This document shows, in pieces, positions 8,503 to 10,799 of a DNA stretch of 10,799 bases. The stretch is from JBDTRY01 sp039931435 (lineage in GTDB: Bacteria; Acidobacteriota; Thermoanaerobaculia; Gp7-AA8): NCBI GenBank assembly GCA_039931435.1, contig JBDTRY010000125.1:1-10799 (forward strand), read 5' to 3'. The translations under genes and the position numbers were made by a program. The notes beneath the pieces were generated by a model, which did not search any database, had not been told where the DNA came from, and worked only from the letters and a program-made list of their open reading frames with translations. Every line of letters starts with the position of its first letter. Within the stretch, counting starts at the first letter, position 1.

Positions 8503-8683
8503 CGGGAAGGTTGAAGAGATCCTTCGCTCGAGGCTTCTGATGAAACGGGCAGCATGTGGAGGACTTGTCATCCTTGAGGGAGCAAAGCGACCGAAGGATC
8601 TCGTCAACGAGAATGGTGCCCTTCAACGCGGTGGCAACCGCGAAGGTAGAAGAGATCCTTCGCTCGACCGCGCAGGATGACAG
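8500..8683. repeat. Hairpin repeat block 1 (one full unit plus a left half-unit)
   Basis: The block starts with AACCGGGAAGGT (8500-8511). The left arm GAGATCCTTCGCTCG (8516-8530) pairs with the right arm CGACCGAAGGATCTC (8588-8602) with one mismatch. The second unit starts at 8636 with AACCGCGAAGGT (period 136), contains only the left arm (8652-8666) and GCAGGATGACAG, and stops at about 8683 where the DoxX remnant begins. The same family forms the array at 10497-10799. Together with 8384-8499 this fills the gene-free stretch upstream of the protease gene. Confidence 0.85.
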
Positions 8684-8961
8684 ATCCGTGGGTGCGTCGG
8701 ATGTGACCAGACACGCCGGGTGAAGAGCCCGGGAGTGATGGCCAGAACCCCGAAGACCTCCAGGACTCCGGCCAATCCAATCTGAGACATCAGATTAAAC
8801 GGAGGCATGGGCGAGCCACCCCGGGGGGGAGGGTAGCCGAACACCTTCATCGTTCCGAAGGTGATGAACATCGAGCCGGCCACGATGCGAAAGAGCTCAG
8901 CATCCGGTCGGCCGACCGTGACTGTGTTTGCTCCTTCATCAACATGATGGTCTCTCCGCAA
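8623..8961 (-). pseudogene. DoxX-like membrane protein, truncated by hairpin repeat
   Basis: The frame codes for 112 residues from a TTG at 8961, with AGGGAG (minus strand, 8974-8969) seven bases upstream. Residues 22-82 resemble the first half of DoxX family proteins: AELFRIVAGSMFITFGTMKVFG (TM1 region), then an AGVLEVFGVLAITPGLFTR segment (TM2), the family's glycine-containing motif ending in GLFTR. DoxX proteins normally have ~130-150 residues and four membrane segments; TM3 and TM4 are absent. From residue 93 on, the codons lie inside the repeat (ICHPARSSEGS...). I searched by eye beyond the repeat for the lost C-terminus and did not find it, so this looks like a deletion with repeat replacement, not a clean insertion. 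DoxX genes often sit beside SRPBCC genes, as here. A short functional protein cannot be excluded. Confidence 0.6.
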
Positions 8962-9038
8962 CGCACGACTCCCTGTTGACGACTTCCTTCAAGTGCTCGC
9001 ACCGTCATGACCACAACGACGCGTCGGCCGGCAGCGTC

Positions 9039-9566
9039 TCATTTCTCCACGATGCTTTTCATGTTCGCCAGTCCGGCCTCGAAGTCTTTGCCGACCATCG
9101 TGTCCATGTTCATGAAGATTCCCATCAGTTTGGCCGCGTACGCCTGCGGCCCGTGCATAGCCCAGGTTACGTTCGTCCCGTCGCCCTGCGGAGCCATCGT
9201 GAACTCGGAGATGTTGTGCGCTTTGAACGGTTTGTCGAAATCCAGGGTCATGGCGATCATGGAAGGCGGGCTGCACTCGGTGATCTCCATCCGTCCTTTC
9301 CCGGCCTTCGAGTTTCCCTCCCACTCATACACCGCTCCTTTTCCGCTCTCAGCGCCGCTGAGAGTCTTCTTCATATCCGGGTCGAGTTTCTCGTACGGGG
9401 ACCACTCGTGCCATCGGTGAAAGTCATCAATCAGCGGGAAAATCCTGGCAGGCGATGCGCTCATGACCATCGATCGCTGAACTCGGAAATTGTCCGGGCG
9501 GGTCACGGCGTAGATGAGAATTCCCGGCACCACAATAGCCACCAGGAACGCGATGATCATGACCAT
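9039..9566 (-). CDS. SRPBCC-domain (polyketide cyclase/START-like) protein with N-terminal membrane anchor
   Basis: The 175-residue protein begins with one membrane segment (residues 3-21, MIIAFLVAIVVPGILIYAV). A START-like helix-grip domain follows: VQRSMVMSASPARIFPLIDD (29-48), FHRWHEWSPYEKLDPDMKKT (49-68, the usual W-x-x-W-S-P-like turn), a run of strands with TECSPPSMIAMTLDF, then TNVTWAMHG and a C-terminal helix ending in GLANMKSIVEK. The fold binds hydrophobic ligands in a cavity; the ligand is unknown. The ATG at 9566 has GAGGAG seven bases upstream and places the membrane anchor at the N-terminus. The frame continues upstream into the lyase gene antisense to its coding, without meaning. 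It lies 58 bp after the lyase gene and 77 bp before the DoxX remnant, so one transcript is plausible. Confidence 0.88.
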   Translation of the reverse strand: MVMIIAFLVAIVVPGILIYAVTRPDNFRVQRSMVMSASPARIFPLIDDFHRWHEWSPYEKLDPDMKKTLSGAESGKGAVYEWEGNSKAGKGRMEITECSPPSMIAMTLDFDKPFKAHNISEFTMAPQGDGTNVTWAMHGPQAYAAKLMGIFMNMDTMVGKDFEAGLANMKSIVEK

Positions 9567-9572
9567 GAGAAT

Positions 9573-9578
9573 CTCCTC
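9573..9578 (-). promoter_or_regulatory. Shine-Dalgarno of the SRPBCC gene
   Basis: GAGGAG on the minus strand lies six bases before the ATG at 9566 and selects this start over in-frame starts further upstream (to 9797) that overlap the lyase gene. Confidence 0.7.
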
Positions 9579-9624
9579 GTCTTTGGGTCCATGTTCGCTA
9601 TCGCAACCTACAGAAAACTGCACT

Positions 9625-10431
9625 CTACTCCTGAAACGACCCTTCGATTTCAGAGAACGGGATGGATTGGCCGAGGATGCAAAACGTTCCATTGCCGGCA
9701 ATCTCCCTTGCCGCATTGAGGAAACCGGTCCAGGCTGCGCGGGCCAGAGCCCCTCCGACGCTGATCCGCCGCACACCGGCGTCCGTGAGTTCGGCAACCG
9801 TCGTGAAGTCGCTGCCGACGAGCACGTTCAACGCCTTCGGAGCGACTTCTTGAACGACCGTGCGGATGTCGGAGATGCTGCGGATTCCGGGCGCATACAG
9901 ACAGTCGGCGCCTGCGTCTGCGTAGGCGCAGAGGCGCCGGATCGTTTCTCTCAGGTCGGGTCGTCCGGCAATGAAGCCCTCGGAGCGTCCCGTGAGCAGG
10001 ACTCCCGTGTCACTCCCATCGATGGCCTGGCGGGCGGCCTGGATGCGTTCCACCGAAAGTGCGAAATCGAAAAGTGGCCTGGCCGGATCGCCAGTGGAGT
10101 CTTCTATCGAGAGTCCGGCGATTCCCGTTTCTGTAGCGGCACGGACATTCGCGGCCACACCCTCTGCCTCCACTGCGAAGCCCCTTTCGAAATCTGCGTT
10201 GACCGGAATGTCGACGGCACTGCTGATGGCGCGGAAATGCGCCAGGGCTTCGTCCAGTGAGACGTGGTTGTCAGCGCGACCGAGGGTCCAGGCGAATCCC
10301 GAACTGCTCGTTGCCAGCGCATGAAATCCCATCCCGGCGAGAAGGCGCGCACTTCCTACATCCCAGGGATTGGGGATGACGAAGCATCCGCTTTCGTGCA
10401 GCTCCCTGAAACGCTCGGTCTTTTCGCTCAT
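9625..10431 (-). CDS. Isocitrate lyase/phosphoenolpyruvate mutase superfamily enzyme
   Basis: The 268-residue protein fits the short (beta/alpha)8 branch of the ICL/PEP mutase superfamily. Visible hallmarks are FVIPNPWDVGSARLL (17-31), ALATSSSGFAWTLG (38-51), NADFERGF (78-85) with D80 and E82 as probable metal ligands, and LSIEDS (107-112) with E110. Later strands carry LLTGRSEGF (145-153) and GADCLYAPGI (174-183). The K-[KR]-C-G-H catalytic signature of isocitrate and methylisocitrate lyases is not seen, so a true (methyl)isocitrate lyase is unlikely; C-C or C-P bond chemistry on another oxo-acid is possible. The enzyme would be cytoplasmic. The ATG at 10431 matches the family start (MSEK-x-x-x-F-R-x-LH), but no Shine-Dalgarno precedes it; a candidate promoter places transcription start at or near the ATG. 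Confidence 0.9.
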   Translation of the reverse strand: MSEKTERFRELHESGCFVIPNPWDVGSARLLAGMGFHALATSSSGFAWTLGRADNHVSLDEALAHFRAISSAVDIPVNADFERGFAVEAEGVAANVRAATETGIAGLSIEDSTGDPARPLFDFALSVERIQAARQAIDGSDTGVLLTGRSEGFIAGRPDLRETIRRLCAYADAGADCLYAPGIRSISDIRTVVQEVAPKALNVLVGSDFTTVAELTDAGVRRISVGGALARAAWTGFLNAAREIAGNGTFCILGQSIPFSEIEGSFQE

Positions 10432-10437
10432 TGGTGA

Positions 10438-10466
10438 AGGATATCGATTCGGTGTTCGCGGTTCAA
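10438..10466 (-). promoter_or_regulatory. Candidate sigma-70 promoter of the lyase gene (leaderless)
   Basis: On the minus strand TTGAAC (10466-10461) and TATCCT (10443-10438) each match the -35 and -10 consensus at four of six positions, with an exact 17-base spacer. Start of transcription seven bases after the -10 box would fall on the A of the ATG at 10431, in keeping with the missing Shine-Dalgarno. The -35 box lies in a stretch (10462-10475) that resembles 8622-8635 inside hairpin block 1. Confidence 0.35.
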
Positions 10467-10509
10467 CGCGCTGGCGGAGTGGCGGTGCTTCCGATCAACC
10501 GGGAAGGTA

Positions 10510-10612
10510 GACGAGATCCTTCGCTCGACGCTTCTAATGAAACGCTCATCGTTCTTGCTGGGTTTGAGGATTTTGTCATCCTGAGGGAGCAAAGCGAGCG
10601 AAGGATCTCGTC
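10510..10612. repeat. Perfect 18-bp inverted repeat in array unit 1
   Basis: GACGAGATCCTTCGCTCG (10510-10527) is the exact reverse complement of CGAGCGAAGGATCTCGTC (10595-10612), with 67 bases between. As RNA or extruded DNA it would form a long hairpin. Confidence 0.9.
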
Positions 10613-10657
10613 AACGAAAGTCGTGCCCTCATTGCGGATGGCAACCGGGAAGGTAGA

Positions 10658-10753
10658 AGATCCTTCGCTCGACGCTTCAGGATGACAGGCCCATCGTTCT
10701 TGCAGGGTCTGAGGAGCTTGTCATCCTGAGGGAGCAAAGCGAGTGAAGGATCT
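10658..10753. repeat. Two-part inverted repeat in array unit 2
   Basis: The outer arms AGATCCTTCGCTC (10658-10670) and GAGTGAAGGATCT (10741-10753) pair over 13 positions with one G-T wobble. The inner arms TCAGGATGACA (10677-10687) and TGTCATCCTGA (10719-10729) pair perfectly over 11, leaving a 31-base loop. Confidence 0.85.
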
Positions 10754-10799
10754 CGTCAACGAAAGTCGTGCCCTCATTGCGGATGGCAACCGGGAAGGT

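Larger units (their letters stand above)
10497..10799. repeat. Hairpin repeat block 2: tandem array, 145-146 bp period, open at the right edge
   Basis: AACCGGGAAGGT recurs at 10497, 10643 and 10788, giving two near-identical units of 146 and 145 bp and the start of a third at the window edge. Each unit contains a left arm with GATCCTTCGCTCG, a variable ~45-70 base middle, a right arm GTCATCCTGAGGGAGCAAAG followed by CGAGYGAAGGATCTCGTC, and a constant tail ending GCGGATGGC. The tails of the two units are identical. The region 10432-10799 has no credible gene; open frames across it are repeat-derived. Confidence 0.9.

Noticed and set aside
8384..8626. 81-codon N-terminal extension of the M48 protease
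   Set aside because: It is encoded by the hairpin repeat and precedes a clear Shine-Dalgarno, ATG and signal segment at 8383.
8928..9719. 263-codon plus-strand open frame over the SRPBCC gene
   Set aside because: It is the antisense of a recognised domain, His/Arg-rich, with no motif.
10431..10685. Open frame of 84 codons on the + strand over the array
   Set aside because: It starts at the lyase start codon on the opposite strand and runs through hairpin repeats; composition and content are repeat-derived, with no recognisable domain.
10497..10799. CRISPR-like array
   Set aside because: The period is 145-146 bp, the whole unit is conserved and internally palindromic, there are no short unique spacers, and no cas genes are present.

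Overview
The window is GC-rich, densely coding bacterial DNA from a Gram-negative organism. The evidence is an RND efflux pump with a lipoprotein adaptor and long secreted BNR/Asp-box proteins. This gene mix, together with dispersed palindromic repeats whose chance translation reads like CHPxRSSEGS, fits soil Acidobacteriota or Gemmatimonadota. That placement is an inference from style, not from a marker gene.

Left half, all on the + strand. The 3' part of a large secreted BNR/Asp-box repeat protein enters from the left edge and ends at 1520. A stand-alone 5'-3' exonuclease (flap-endonuclease type, with no polymerase domain) follows at 1630-2457. Then comes a two-gene efflux operon: an HlyD/AcrA-type lipoprotein adaptor (2669-3781), translationally coupled through an ATGA overlap to an HAE-type RND permease (3778-6972). 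No outer-membrane TolC-like partner lies in the window.

Right half, all on the - strand and convergent with the pump. Read in its own direction it holds an isocitrate lyase/PEP mutase superfamily enzyme (10431-9625), a membrane-anchored SRPBCC-domain protein (9566-9039), a DoxX-like membrane protein cut off after its second membrane segment (8961-8623), and a secreted or membrane M48 (Ste24-type) metalloprotease (8383-7046).

The most unusual content is non-coding: a family of long hairpin repeats. One block (about 8500-8683) lies between the protease gene and the DoxX remnant and supplies the last 20 codons of the remnant. A second block (10497 to the right edge) is a tandem array with a 145-146 bp period. 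Each unit carries inverted arms of up to 18 perfect base pairs. A 19-base motif is shared by the left edges of both blocks and occurs a third time, without the array, at 7006-7024. The right block ends about 65 bp from the lyase start codon, and the best candidate promoter of that gene sits between them. I see no CRISPR, tRNA, rRNA, integrase or transposase. I find no clear new multi-gene system here; the repeat family and its effect on neighbouring genes are the main points of interest.
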